DNA of 11,384 nt, from the NCBI GenBank assembly GCA_003542955.1, contig DPJP01000139.1, positions 4,913 to 16,296 of the forward strand. Direction: 5' to 3'. The DNA is from Armatimonadota bacterium (GTDB lineage Bacteria > Armatimonadota > Zipacnadia > Zipacnadales > UBA11051). Made by a program: the position numbers and the translations under genes. Numbering within the stretch: the first letter of the stretch is position 1; each line of letters begins with the position of its first letter. This document shows positions 1 through 8,251 of the stretch, piece by piece. The notes beneath the pieces were generated by a model. It saw nothing but the letters and a program-made list of their open reading frames with translations. It had not been told where the DNA came from and searched no databases.

Positions 1-2
1 AC

Positions 3-2120
3 CACATGTACTCTGCCGATATCGTCGCCGCGGCGATTACGCTCAACCGCGGTGAGCTGGCGACCAAGGCGCCCAACGTGCAGGAACTCCCGGAATCGAG
101 ACCCATCGCCTTGGCCCTCCCGGTCAAGCCGGCAGGCATCGCCGAGACTGATGATGGGTTCACTATCGACAGCCACCTTCTGCGCATGGACCTGAGGACC
201 GAGAATGGCATCAGCCTCAGGGGACTGCAGCTACACCGCCCCGGCGGTGAGATGCTCCGGATCGAGTCGGGACCGCTGTTCGAGTTGGGCGTGGGAGAAA
301 CGGTGCTCAGTTCCGAGCAGGTGACGGTCGGCGAGGCCTCCATGGATACTGAGAATGGCGTCCACACCCTCACAATACCCATCGACGCGCGCCCCGGAGG
401 TGTGCCCATTGCAGGCGCCCTTGTCATCACGGTTGGCATTGGTGAAGACATCGGCATGAACCTGGACATCAGGAACGTGGGCGACGGGCCGATTGTGCCG
501 GTGGTCAACTTCCCGCTGGTGCGGGGAGCACGCATCGGGTCCGTGGAGGACACCTGGTACCTGTACTGCCGCAAGGGCGGCATCATCAGCAACCGGCCCA
601 CACGCCAGAGCAAGTACTACGGCGGCGAGTATCCCCTGCAGGTGTCAGATATCTTCAACCCCACGGCCGGGTCCGGTCTCGCTTTGCTCACCTACGACCG
701 CGCCAACATCTACCGCACATGGGAACTCACCAAGGATGTCGACGGCGTCGATTGGCGCATGGGGTACTTCGGCTTCGAGCATGAGCCCGGAGCCCGCATC
801 GAGGTCGCGCCCACTGCTCTACGCGCGCACTGGGGCGACTGGCGGGCCGCTCTGGGCATCTACCGCGACTGGGTGAGTGGATGGTACAAGCCACAGGTCC
901 CGCGCAAGCGCTGGTTCCAGGGCGTGTTCTACTATCAGCAGGTGACAGCCTGGAGCGTGCTCCGCGACCGGGCTACGGGGCAGTGGCGAACGGCCGATGT
1001 GGTCAAGCGCTTCCAGGACTTCTTCGGCCGCCTGGACTACCTGCACATCTTCGACTTCGGTCAATCAATGGTGTACGGGCGTGTCGGCGACTACAACCAC
1101 TACGATGAGCTGGGCGGGCTGGAGACGATGCGCGCGGAAATCGCGGCAGTCCAGGCGATGGGCATCCCGGTGGGGCTGTATATAGAGGGCTATCTGTGCG
1201 ACGACCGCGGCGTGTGGGGCAGCGAGCACGTCCCGGGCTGCGACATCCGCCAGGCTGATGGGACGCCGCTCATGTGGCCCGGCTCCGACACGGAGCACAT
1301 GATGTGCCCGGCCTGCCGGGACTGGCGCGAGCATCTGGCAACCACCTACGGGCGGGTGGCGAAGGACCTGCAGCCCAACGGTATGTACATCGACCAGTAC
1401 GGCTTCATCAACACCTGGAAGGTCTGCCACTCTTCCGAGCACGGCCACCCTACTCCGTGGCCCCCCATCCGCGGCGAGCGTGACACCACTGAGGCCATAC
1501 GCGCCGGCATTGGGAACCCCGAGATCGCCAACCTCACCGAGGAGACGCCGAATGATGTCAACTCGCAGCACCAGGATGGCGCCCTCGGGTATTCGGTATC
1601 GGCCAATGATCCGGAGCTGGCGCCCCACCGCGTTGACCTGTTCCGTTTCATCTTCCCGGATTTCAAGGTCTTCCAGCTCACCCAGTATGACCCATTCACC
1701 GAGGGTGACTGGGACCTGCTCAAGTTCCCATTCTTCAATGGCGAAGGCTTCTGGCTCCACGGCGGAACAGACGACTACGACCCCGAGGCGGCCGATTTCC
1801 TGCGCAAGGCTTTCGCGATTCTCAATGAGAACGAGGGCGCATTCTGCTCTGACGATATTGAAGCGCTGGTGCCAACGGTGGTGCCCACCGTGTATGCAAA
1901 CCGTTTCAGCGCCGCGGACAGGACGGTGTGGACGCTCTTCAATGCACGCTACCACACCTTCAGGGGCGATTGCCTGCGAGTTCCGCACACGCAGGGCACG
2001 CACTATGTCAATGCTTTCACCGACCAGCTGATTGCGGCCTCGGTGGATGGCGGGCGGGCGACCATTCCCATCGAGCTGGGCGCGCGCGGCGTCGGTTGCG
2101 TAATCGCCCACAGGGAATAG
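3..2120 (+). CDS. DUF6259-like / TIM-barrel glycoside hydrolase-like protein, 5'-truncated
   Basis: Probable carbohydrate-active enzyme or glycan-binding TIM-barrel protein; substrate not determined. The first ATG in the window is at 6, but the frame is open to the window edge and no ribosome site or signal peptide is visible. The gene therefore probably starts upstream. Counting from that ATG (704 aa), residues ~45-290 are beta-rich, like the N-terminal super-sandwich of GH36/GH97/DUF6259 proteins. Residues ~303-610 read as a TIM barrel, with strand-end motifs IFDFGQS (348-354), LYIEGYLCDD (391-400), MYIDQYGF (460-467, with Asp463 at a nucleophile-like position) and NLTEETP (509-515, with Glu512/Glu513 at an acid/base-like position). 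Residues ~620-704 are a terminal beta domain. The strand motifs are seen directly; the family name rests on recalled resemblance, and catalysis is inferred. The stop is 61 bp before the next gene's chosen start, so co-transcription with the PL26-like gene is likely. It could be a non-catalytic homologue. Confidence 0.75.
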   Translation, partial: HMYSADIVAAAITLNRGELATKAPNVQELPESRPIALALPVKPAGIAETDDGFTIDSHLLRMDLRTENGISLRGLQLHRPGGEMLRIESGPLFELGVGETVLSSEQVTVGEASMDTENGVHTLTIPIDARPGGVPIAGALVITVGIGEDIGMNLDIRNVGDGPIVPVVNFPLVRGARIGSVEDTWYLYCRKGGIISNRPTRQSKYYGGEYPLQVSDIFNPTAGSGLALLTYDRANIYRTWELTKDVDGVDWRMGYFGFEHEPGARIEVAPTALRAHWGDWRAALGIYRDWVSGWYKPQVPRKRWFQGVFYYQQVTAWSVLRDRATGQWRTADVVKRFQDFFGRLDYLHIFDFGQSMVYGRVGDYNHYDELGGLETMRAEIAAVQAMGIPVGLYIEGYLCDDRGVWGSEHVPGCDIRQADGTPLMWPGSDTEHMMCPACRDWREHLATTYGRVAKDLQPNGMYIDQYGFINTWKVCHSSEHGHPTPWPPIRGERDTTEAIRAGIGNPEIANLTEETPNDVNSQHQDGALGYSVSANDPELAPHRVDLFRFIFPDFKVFQLTQYDPFTEGDWDLLKFPFFNGEGFWLHGGTDDYDPEAADFLRKAFAILNENEGAFCSDDIEALVPTVVPTVYANRFSAADRTVWTLFNARYHTFRGDCLRVPHTQGTHYVNAFTDQLIAASVDGGRATIPIELGARGVGCVIAHRE

Positions 2121-2167
2121 GGCGCCTGCCCTGGAGTAGAAAATGCTGCTCAGCAGATCCACAATCC

Positions 2168-2172
2168 GGAGG
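2168..2172 (+). promoter_or_regulatory. Ribosome binding site deciding the start at 2182
   Basis: GGAGG lies 9 nt before the ATG at 2182. A competing GGAG at 2133-2136 sits 6 nt before an in-frame ATG at 2143. The later start gives a compact signal peptide (MRNRS followed by a hydrophobic stretch), while the earlier one would add 13 residues to the n-region. I prefer 2182, but the earlier start is not excluded. Confidence 0.6.
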
Positions 2173-2181
2173 CTTCCACCG

Positions 2182-5100
2182 ATGCGAAACCGCTCAGCCT
2201 TGTTCATCGCCGCACTGCTCCTCACACACTGCGCTTGGTCTCTGGCGCAAGATGCCGACGGTGACGGCATACCCGACGAGGTCGAGGCAACACTCGGCAC
2301 CAATCCCGATGCCGCCGAGCAACTGTTGCTCATTGTGGAAGACGAGCGCAAGGAGCAGACCGCCGAGCAGGCGGCCAAGAACGCTCCCGACATCATCTCC
2401 GTATCCGCGGCCCATGTCGCAGCGGACCGCTACCTGTGGAGAATCGAGTTCGCCGATGCCTTCAGGCCCGCCGGCACGGCTCTCCTGCTGTACCTCGATG
2501 CCGACAACAACCCTAACACCGGCCGGCAGGACAGCGCCGGGGTGAAGGGCACCGACATCATGTACATCTGCTTGAGCGGTGACTGCAGCGCCTCCATCCG
2601 CAACCCCGCCTATCAGCAGCAGAGCGGTCTGGACGCCAGAGGCGTCCTGGATGGCAATCTGCTCTACTTCTGCGACGACCTCAAGCTCGCAACCGATGGA
2701 GATCGGGCGGCAGCGAGATTCTACGTGCTCAGTCAGCGTGAGGGCGGGGAGAGCGATGTCACCGAGTGGGCGGACATGCGTCTGCCGCGGAACGCACTGA
2801 CCGAGAAGCCGCCCGTGGCCGAGAAATGGGGGCCCGGCTTCACCGGCCTCACACGGGCGCAGGTAGAACCCGACCAGTCGCGGGCTGAGATGCGCGACCG
2901 GCCGCCCGTACCGTTCTCGGCCAACGGGCCCACCCCCGAGAAGGGCTGCGCCGTGCAGATGCAGGCCGTTCCCGTGGAGGTCCTCGAGGAGGACGGTGTG
3001 ACACGCGATGCGGCGCTCATCAGCTTCGGCTTCCCATTCGCGCAGGGTAGCGTGTTCAGCACCGAGTGCATCCGCGTTACCGATGGCGCTACTGAGCTTC
3101 CGGCGCAGGCGACCGCGATGAGCCTGTGGCCGGATGACAGCCTGCGGTGGGTGCTGATCGACTGCATCACGCCGCTTGGCGCCGGAGAGAGAAGAAGCCT
3201 GAGCGTGGAGTTCGGCAGCAGCATAGCCCGCGCCGGTATCCCGAATGCCGTGCAGGTCGGCTCGGGCACAGGCCCCATCAGCATCACCACCGGGCCGATG
3301 CGGGTCGAGGTCGGCGCCGAGCCCTTCCGCATGCTTGGGAGTGTGTGGCTCGACACGGATGCCGACGGCCGCTTCAGCGAAGCGGAGCGCCTCGCGTCAT
3401 CCGCGGGCGCCGAGCTGATCGACGCCGACGGCAGTCTGTTCACCGCGGGGGCGGCCACGATGCGCGTTGAGTTGGCAGGGCCGTTGAAGACCGTCCTGCG
3501 CTTCGAGGGCCCGTACGTGGATGGCACAGGCCGGGAGCTGTTCAGCCACATCACGCGGCTCACATTCGTCGCGGGGTCAACAACCATCGGCGTCTCACAT
3601 ACACTTGTTGATACCTATCTGGAGACCGAATTCCACGACATCACGAGTCTGAACCTGCCGCTGGCACTGGCGGGCGGCCCGGCGACAAAAGCCACCTACC
3701 TGTGCGATGCCGGTGACCCGGTCGAGTTCTCCTCCCTCCGGCCCCCGGCACAGACTGCGCCGCGGGAGTGCGCTCTGGCCGACGGCGCGGCGCGGCTCGC
3801 CCAGTTGACCGACGATGCCTGGGGCCTGCGGGCCGGGGAGGCGGTTCTCGCGGAGGGGAAGCGAACCTGCGGAGCCGTCGACTACGCGGCCGCCGACGGC
3901 AGCGGTATCACCGTGGCCGTGACGGACTTCTGGCAGCGCTACCCGAAGGCGCTGGCGGCCTCGGCAGACCGGCTCGACATCCAGCTGCTCCCGGCCATCC
4001 CCGACAACGATACCTATGCGGGCTTGCCGTGGCAACTTGGCTTCCCCTTTGTGGGCGGGAAGTACCGGTTCAAGTGGGGGATGTCGACGACAGACCGGGT
4101 GAACGTGACCTTCCGCCCGCCGGGGTCGACTGCGGATGTGGCTGCCGCGGCCGCCGGCGCGCGCCTGATCGCCGCGGTCATCCCGTCCGAGTACCACGAG
4201 GCGACCGGTGCCCTCGGCGCTATCGTGGCGAAAGTGCCCGGCGAGTTCGAGGAATGGGACAACCTCTTCGCTGAGACCTTCGCTCGCCACATGGCCCGGA
4301 AGGAGGTTCAGCGCGAGTACGGCTACCTCAACTGGGGCGACTGGTTCGGCGAGCGGGGGCGTAACTGGGGCAACAACGAGTACGACCTCCCGCACAGCCT
4401 GTTCCTGCAGTTCGCCCGCACCGGCAACCGGGACTACTTCCGCCTGGCGCTGGCAGGCGCCCGCCACCAGGCCGATGTCGACTGCGTCCACGCCTACCCC
4501 GACCCGTACGTGATCGGGGCGAACCATGCCCACTCCGTCTGCCACACCGGAGAGGGCTCGGAGATGCTCAGGCAGCCAAAGTGGACGCGCCGCTATGACA
4601 AGTCAACCTCGGCCGAAAACGGCCACACCTGGACGGAGGGGATGGCCGACGCCTGGTACCTGTGCGGCGATGCGCGCCCGATGGAGGCGGCCATCGGCAT
4701 AGCCGAGCATATCACGTGGCAGATGGCGCCGAACTTCGACCAGCTGGGCACACACGAGCGTAGCGCGGGCTGGTCGCTGCAGGCCATTATGGGCGTGTAC
4801 CGCGCCACCGGGGACGATGCCTATCTGCGCGCTGCCGAGCGCATCGCGGAGGTCCCGCTGCGCGAGCAGAAGCTCGAGCAGAGCGGGGCGTGGCCCCACG
4901 TGCTGCCGGGCGACCACGCCGCCGGCGTTGTGGGCGCGGTGGGCAATGTCACATTCCTGATCGGGATACTGCAATCGGGGCTTGCGGACCTGCACGCCGT
5001 CACCCACGCCCCCGAACTCGAGCGATCGCTGGTGGCTTCCGCGCCCTTCGTGATGGGCATGTGGCGCCCTGAGATGCTCGACTTCCAGTACACTTCTTCT

Positions 5101-6069
5101 CCCGGCTTTGCGAAGGGCAGCAGTACCGCCATGCTCAATGGCCTCTGTGCGGCGCCGCTCGGCTACCTGTGGCGGGTGACGGCGGCGGACGATTACGCGA
5201 CCTATCTGGCCGGTGCCTACATGGGCCTGCTTCGTGGCGGGGGCGACGCCTTCGGCAAGCACTTTGCCGCTTCTACCCGCGACGTGCCAGAGATTCTCGC
5301 CGCGCTCAAGGCCGCCGCGCCGACCTGCCCCGCGGCCGCACGGGCTATGTCGGCCTCGCGCGAGCAGCTCCGGATGGCTGCATTCGATCAGGCCATGCCA
5401 CCAGAGGCCCTGCGCATCCGCGGCCCCGTGGACAAGGCGGTCTTCCTGCTCCACCCGGGCGGCGCCACGCGCATCGAGACCACCCGCGCCGGGCACGGGG
5501 CCCGGCCGAAGGAGGAGCCCACGGGGACGATCACAGTTCTCGGGCCTGATGGAGCCATCGTCGCTTCAACCGAGTTCGATACCGACCTGCCCTACGAGTG
5601 GGCCCTGCCGCTGCCAGCGGATGCCCCCGGCGGGCTCTACACCGTCAAGATCCATGACGACATGCGCGCGATCTGGGACGTGAAGGCAGCCGGATGCAAG
5701 CGCGTGTTCGCTGCGGAGCCGCCGCCGCATCTGGGCTCACCCGGGCCGGTGCGCTTCTACTTCCGGGTGCCGGAGGGCACCGAGGCATTCACCGCAAGCG
5801 CCTCCGGCCTGCATGACGGTGATGTCGGCATCGTCATCTACGGCCCGGATGGCGTCGCCCAGGCGTCGGCTTTCGGCAATGCGAGTGGCGCGGTGCCGGG
5901 CAGCCGGACTGTCACCGCCCGCGTGGCACCCGCAGCAGCGCAGACTGGGACAGTCTGGAGTCTGGCTGCCACGGCGCATGGTGACCTGGGCCTGCAACTC
6001 GAGGGGGTTCCGGCCTATCTTGCCACAGGACCCGATGAGTGGTTCGATCCTGCCGCAGTCGCTCCCTAG
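2182..6069 (+). CDS. Exported PL26 / YetA-like (exo-rhamnogalacturonan-lyase-fold) protein with calcium-loop motifs
   Basis: Large secreted protein (1295 aa) resembling PcRGLX/YetA proteins, in which a RIFT barrel, a beta-sandwich and an alpha/alpha toroid form an exo-acting rhamnogalacturonan lyase (PL26). Residues 1-22 are a Sec signal (cleavage likely SLA|Q). A calcium-type loop DADGDGIPDEVE follows at 24-35. A beta domain at ~75-205 carries DADNNPNTG (~106-114). The RIFT-like part is at ~263-348, the sandwich at ~364-630 and the toroid at ~690-1050, with YLNWGDWFG (715-723) and ANHAHSVCHTGEG (780-792) as the most diagnostic motifs. Two further beta domains (~1075-1177 and ~1187-1277, PPC/Ig-like) end the protein. 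An EF-hand-like loop, DTDADGRFSEAE, lies at 391-402. The fold assignment is from recalled family motifs; the substrate (pectin RG-I or another uronate-containing glycan) is inferred. It is far longer than core PL26 enzymes because of the added N- and C-terminal modules. It may share a transcript with the upstream gene. Confidence 0.8.
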   Translation: MRNRSALFIAALLLTHCAWSLAQDADGDGIPDEVEATLGTNPDAAEQLLLIVEDERKEQTAEQAAKNAPDIISVSAAHVAADRYLWRIEFADAFRPAGTALLLYLDADNNPNTGRQDSAGVKGTDIMYICLSGDCSASIRNPAYQQQSGLDARGVLDGNLLYFCDDLKLATDGDRAAARFYVLSQREGGESDVTEWADMRLPRNALTEKPPVAEKWGPGFTGLTRAQVEPDQSRAEMRDRPPVPFSANGPTPEKGCAVQMQAVPVEVLEEDGVTRDAALISFGFPFAQGSVFSTECIRVTDGATELPAQATAMSLWPDDSLRWVLIDCITPLGAGERRSLSVEFGSSIARAGIPNAVQVGSGTGPISITTGPMRVEVGAEPFRMLGSVWLDTDADGRFSEAERLASSAGAELIDADGSLFTAGAATMRVELAGPLKTVLRFEGPYVDGTGRELFSHITRLTFVAGSTTIGVSHTLVDTYLETEFHDITSLNLPLALAGGPATKATYLCDAGDPVEFSSLRPPAQTAPRECALADGAARLAQLTDDAWGLRAGEAVLAEGKRTCGAVDYAAADGSGITVAVTDFWQRYPKALAASADRLDIQLLPAIPDNDTYAGLPWQLGFPFVGGKYRFKWGMSTTDRVNVTFRPPGSTADVAAAAAGARLIAAVIPSEYHEATGALGAIVAKVPGEFEEWDNLFAETFARHMARKEVQREYGYLNWGDWFGERGRNWGNNEYDLPHSLFLQFARTGNRDYFRLALAGARHQADVDCVHAYPDPYVIGANHAHSVCHTGEGSEMLRQPKWTRRYDKSTSAENGHTWTEGMADAWYLCGDARPMEAAIGIAEHITWQMAPNFDQLGTHERSAGWSLQAIMGVYRATGDDAYLRAAERIAEVPLREQKLEQSGAWPHVLPGDHAAGVVGAVGNVTFLIGILQSGLADLHAVTHAPELERSLVASAPFVMGMWRPEMLDFQYTSSPGFAKGSSTAMLNGLCAAPLGYLWRVTAADDYATYLAGAYMGLLRGGGDAFGKHFAASTRDVPEILAALKAAAPTCPAAARAMSASREQLRMAAFDQAMPPEALRIRGPVDKAVFLLHPGGATRIETTRAGHGARPKEEPTGTITVLGPDGAIVASTEFDTDLPYEWALPLPADAPGGLYTVKIHDDMRAIWDVKAAGCKRVFAAEPPPHLGSPGPVRFYFRVPEGTEAFTASASGLHDGDVGIVIYGPDGVAQASAFGNASGAVPGSRTVTARVAPAAAQTGTVWSLAATAHGDLGLQLEGVPAYLATGPDEWFDPAAVAP

Positions 6070-6085
6070 CGCCCGCGTGCAGTGC

Positions 6086-6114
6086 TTCCGGCCTCGTGCA
6101 AAGCATGCTACAAT
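6086..6114 (+). promoter_or_regulatory. Candidate extended -10 housekeeping promoter for the 6239-9514 unit
   Basis: TGCTACAAT at 6106-6114 is an extended -10 element (TG-N-TACAAT, five of six matches to TATAAT). Exactly 17 bp upstream is TTCCGG (6086-6091), a poor -35 that keeps only the leading TT, as is common when the TG extension is present. Transcription would begin near 6121 and leave a leader of about 118 nt before the ATG at 6239. It lies in one of the few less GC-rich patches of the window, just after the stop of the PL26-like gene, which supports a real promoter. No activity evidence is available. Confidence 0.5.
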
Positions 6115-6169
6115 AGGCGAACAAATCGGCCTGTCAGCGGGTCCAATACTACGCCACGTCGTAATACGC

Positions 6170-6183
6170 GCCGGCGCACCGGC
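6170..6183 (+). other. Inverted repeat in the leader, GCCGG-N4-CCGGC
   Basis: A perfect 5-bp inverted repeat with a CGCA spacer lies in the predicted leader of the 6239 gene. The same arms, GCCGG and CCGGC with a four-base gap, recur at 8252-8265 just before the next gene. It could be an RNA hairpin, a protein-binding palindrome or a chance product of high GC. Confidence 0.35.
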
Positions 6184-6226
6184 AGACACATGGGGGAGCC
6201 GGCGGCAGTCCGTAGCCTCCGGCCGG

Positions 6227-6230
6227 GGAG
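6227..6230 (+). promoter_or_regulatory. Ribosome binding site deciding the start at 6239
   Basis: GGAG (within GGGGAG at 6225-6230) is 8 nt before the ATG at 6239 but only 2 nt before the in-frame ATG at 6233. The later start is therefore favoured. The reading frame is open further upstream to 5813, but that part overlaps the end of the PL26-like gene and precedes the candidate promoter, so it is not coding. Confidence 0.6.
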
Positions 6231-6238
6231 AGATGAAC

Positions 6239-8248
6239 ATGGAACGAAGCTGCATCGTCATTCGCCGGACCATGCTGCTGTGCATCGGGGCTCTGCTTCT
6301 GGCTGCCCCCGCGATGGCCCAGGCGCCCAACGTCCGCATGCAGCGGGTCCTCCTGAAGTTCGTTGAGACCAACAAGAACAGCGTCATGGGCGTCGGCTCG
6401 TGGATCAGTGGCGCCGGGTTCAATGCCGCTACCTCTGACTTCGATATGCGACTTGTACTGCCCAAAGGCGGCACTGACGCCGCGCACGTCAACGCGCAAG
6501 TCAAGCAGTGGCAACAGGCGCGTAGTCAACTGACAAGTCTCATCAAGCAGGAGTTCGGCGATCAGGCGGATGACATACTCCGGCGGACCAACCTCTATGC
6601 CCCCAATCAGTTGATGCACGGGGTCGAGGATGCCGCCGACGCGATGGATCGCTTCCGCAAGCTCAACACCGTCCCGAATCTCGCCCACACCGGTCCCGTG
6701 ACGCCCACCACGTCGGCCAAGTATGCGGAGGGGCTCTACGGGTCCGGGGCGCAGACATACGTTCAGGGGTATGAGAAGGCAGCCGGCCGGCTCTTCTACA
6801 ACAACAACGGCAAGGCGGTGACGGGGCTCTCTGAACTGGCGCACCTGGGAGAGGGCGCCCCGGCGTACACGGCGGCGGGCACTGCAAGCAATGCGGGCCA
6901 GTGGGCCGCACACGGGCTCGATGAGTTGGCCGCCGGGCGCGGCGAGAAGGTCGCGAAGTTCCTTGAACGGATGGAACGCGATCTGGTCAAGTCCCGCAGC
7001 CTGAGCCGACTCCCCGCGGACGACGCCTTCCGCAATCAGCTCAAGCAGATGCGCGAGCTGCTGAAGACCTCCCCGGGCAAACTCGCCGACGTGAGTGATG
7101 ATGTCGCCCGGCTGCTCGCGCGCGGCAAAGCGGAATCGGCTATCCTGGCGGGCTTTGAGAATGCCGGAACGGTGCGCCGGGCCTACATGCGCGTGATGCT
7201 CGACGGCGTCGCCGCCGGCAACAAGGTCGGTGAGCTGGTCAGCAAGGCGATGAAGGCCGCCCCGGACTGGGTCACCGCCGAGAACACCATCAACTTCATC
7301 GTGTTCGCAGTCGGCACCCATGCAACCGCGCAGGCGGCGGGCAGGGGCAACGTGATGGAGACGCTCGGCACCGCCTGCGAGCATCTCAAGTGGATGAAGG
7401 CCTTCGGCCCGCTGTTCATGGCAGAACTGACTACCGCCATCATCGAGGAAGCCAAGCTCACGGGCTTCGACCTCGCGGCAAGCTCTCAGGAAGCCTGGGA
7501 CCTGATGGCCGGGATATACACGGTCGAGGGACGCGTGAGCGTTGATCCCGACCCGCGCCGCAGGCTCACCCTGGCCGACCTGGTCGCGAAGTTCAAGTAC
7601 GAGAAGAAGCTCGAGGCTTTGGTCTACGCCTACTGCCTGCGCGCATCCGCCAGGGATGCCGGTGACGCTACCGGCGCCGCCGATGTCAGTGTCGCCGACG
7701 CCCTCTTCGCCCGCTGCTGGCCGATCATCCGTGACGCCTGGCGCTGGGAGCGAGACGCCCTCACATCGGAGTATCTCATCCTCGGCAGTCAGGTCGTCCA
7801 CACGCCGCTCGTGATCTACTACAAGCCCACGGCCCCGAAGGAAGGCCAGCGCATAGTGTGCGAGGCGCGCAGCTACGACGGCAAGCTGGGCGAGCGCATT
7901 CAGCGGATGAATGAGATCATCCGCATTCTCTACGGCAGCGGCTCCGGCGTCGCCTACAACTACTACTGGGAGCCCGGTGGCGCGTCGGTCGGCGATCTCG
8001 ATTGGCAGCGTGCCTTCTCATTCGAGAAGAAGGGCAAGTACACGGTGAAGGTTCGACTCGAGGTTGCTCCCTACACCGGCCATACCGAGACGGAGCCCCG
8101 CGTGATGCTGCGGCGGACCGTACCCGCGCTGGTTGATATCGAGGTCGGCAGCGATAAGCCGGAGATCTGCAAGTCGTGCGGACAGCCCATCGGTACCTCA
8201 CCGAACTGCATGAACTGCATTCTGTACAACCACGACCCTAACCAGTAG
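6239..8248 (+). CDS. Exported protein of unknown family with NTase-like motif, PKD-like domain and C-terminal Cys4 knuckle
   Basis: I do not recognise this 669-aa protein as a named family. Residues 1-28 are a Sec signal (hydrophobic 13-23, likely cleavage AMA|Q). A helix (33-46) is followed by MGVGSW, with Gly53-Ser54, and then SDFDMRLVLP with Asp67 and Asp69. This Gly-Ser, twelve residues, Asp-x-Asp layout between a helix and two strands resembles the signature of the nucleotidyltransferase fold; the third acidic residue was not located. Residues ~85-350 are mostly helical, with charged, coiled-coil-capable stretches (~235-300). A hydrophobic segment (350-366) may be buried rather than membrane-spanning. 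Residues ~520-637 look PKD/Ig-like, ending in a GKYTVKVRLEV strand. CKSC and CMNC at 644-660 form a CxxC-N9-CxxC knuckle, unusual in an exported protein. The next gene starts 30 bp downstream and is probably co-transcribed. Export is well supported; enzymatic activity is speculative, and a structural role is equally possible. Confidence 0.8.
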   Translation: MERSCIVIRRTMLLCIGALLLAAPAMAQAPNVRMQRVLLKFVETNKNSVMGVGSWISGAGFNAATSDFDMRLVLPKGGTDAAHVNAQVKQWQQARSQLTSLIKQEFGDQADDILRRTNLYAPNQLMHGVEDAADAMDRFRKLNTVPNLAHTGPVTPTTSAKYAEGLYGSGAQTYVQGYEKAAGRLFYNNNGKAVTGLSELAHLGEGAPAYTAAGTASNAGQWAAHGLDELAAGRGEKVAKFLERMERDLVKSRSLSRLPADDAFRNQLKQMRELLKTSPGKLADVSDDVARLLARGKAESAILAGFENAGTVRRAYMRVMLDGVAAGNKVGELVSKAMKAAPDWVTAENTINFIVFAVGTHATAQAAGRGNVMETLGTACEHLKWMKAFGPLFMAELTTAIIEEAKLTGFDLAASSQEAWDLMAGIYTVEGRVSVDPDPRRRLTLADLVAKFKYEKKLEALVYAYCLRASARDAGDATGAADVSVADALFARCWPIIRDAWRWERDALTSEYLILGSQVVHTPLVIYYKPTAPKEGQRIVCEARSYDGKLGERIQRMNEIIRILYGSGSGVAYNYYWEPGGASVGDLDWQRAFSFEKKGKYTVKVRLEVAPYTGHTETEPRVMLRRTVPALVDIEVGSDKPEICKSCGQPIGTSPNCMNCILYNHDPNQ

Positions 8249-8251
8249 ACC

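Noticed and set aside
1065..2396. 443-codon minus-strand frame spanning the end of the first gene and the start of the second
   Set aside because: It is antisense to two well-supported genes and crosses their intergenic gap. It shows no recognisable domain, so it is treated as a GC-driven shadow.
3595..4545. 316-codon minus-strand frame inside the PL26-like gene, and similar antisense frames at 4603-5496
   Set aside because: Both are fully inside a gene with clear family motifs, and their translations are low-complexity Val/Ala/Arg/Gly-rich sequence with no features.
5813..6238. Upstream extension of the 669-aa protein's frame to an ATG at 5813
   Set aside because: It would overlap the PL26-like gene by more than 250 bp, precede the promoter-like site and bury the signal peptide in the middle of the protein.
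7289..7336. Transmembrane segment in the 669-aa protein (residues 351-366)
   Set aside because: The hydrophobic run is short, includes His and Thr residues and is flanked by amphipathic helices. It is more likely a buried helix of a soluble domain.
6149..7801. 550-codon open frame on the minus strand opposite the 669-aa protein gene
   Set aside because: Its translation has no signal, motif or domain and is rich in Arg, Ala and Gly. It mirrors the codon bias of the + strand gene, which has a good start and signal peptide. Long antisense frames are expected at this GC content.
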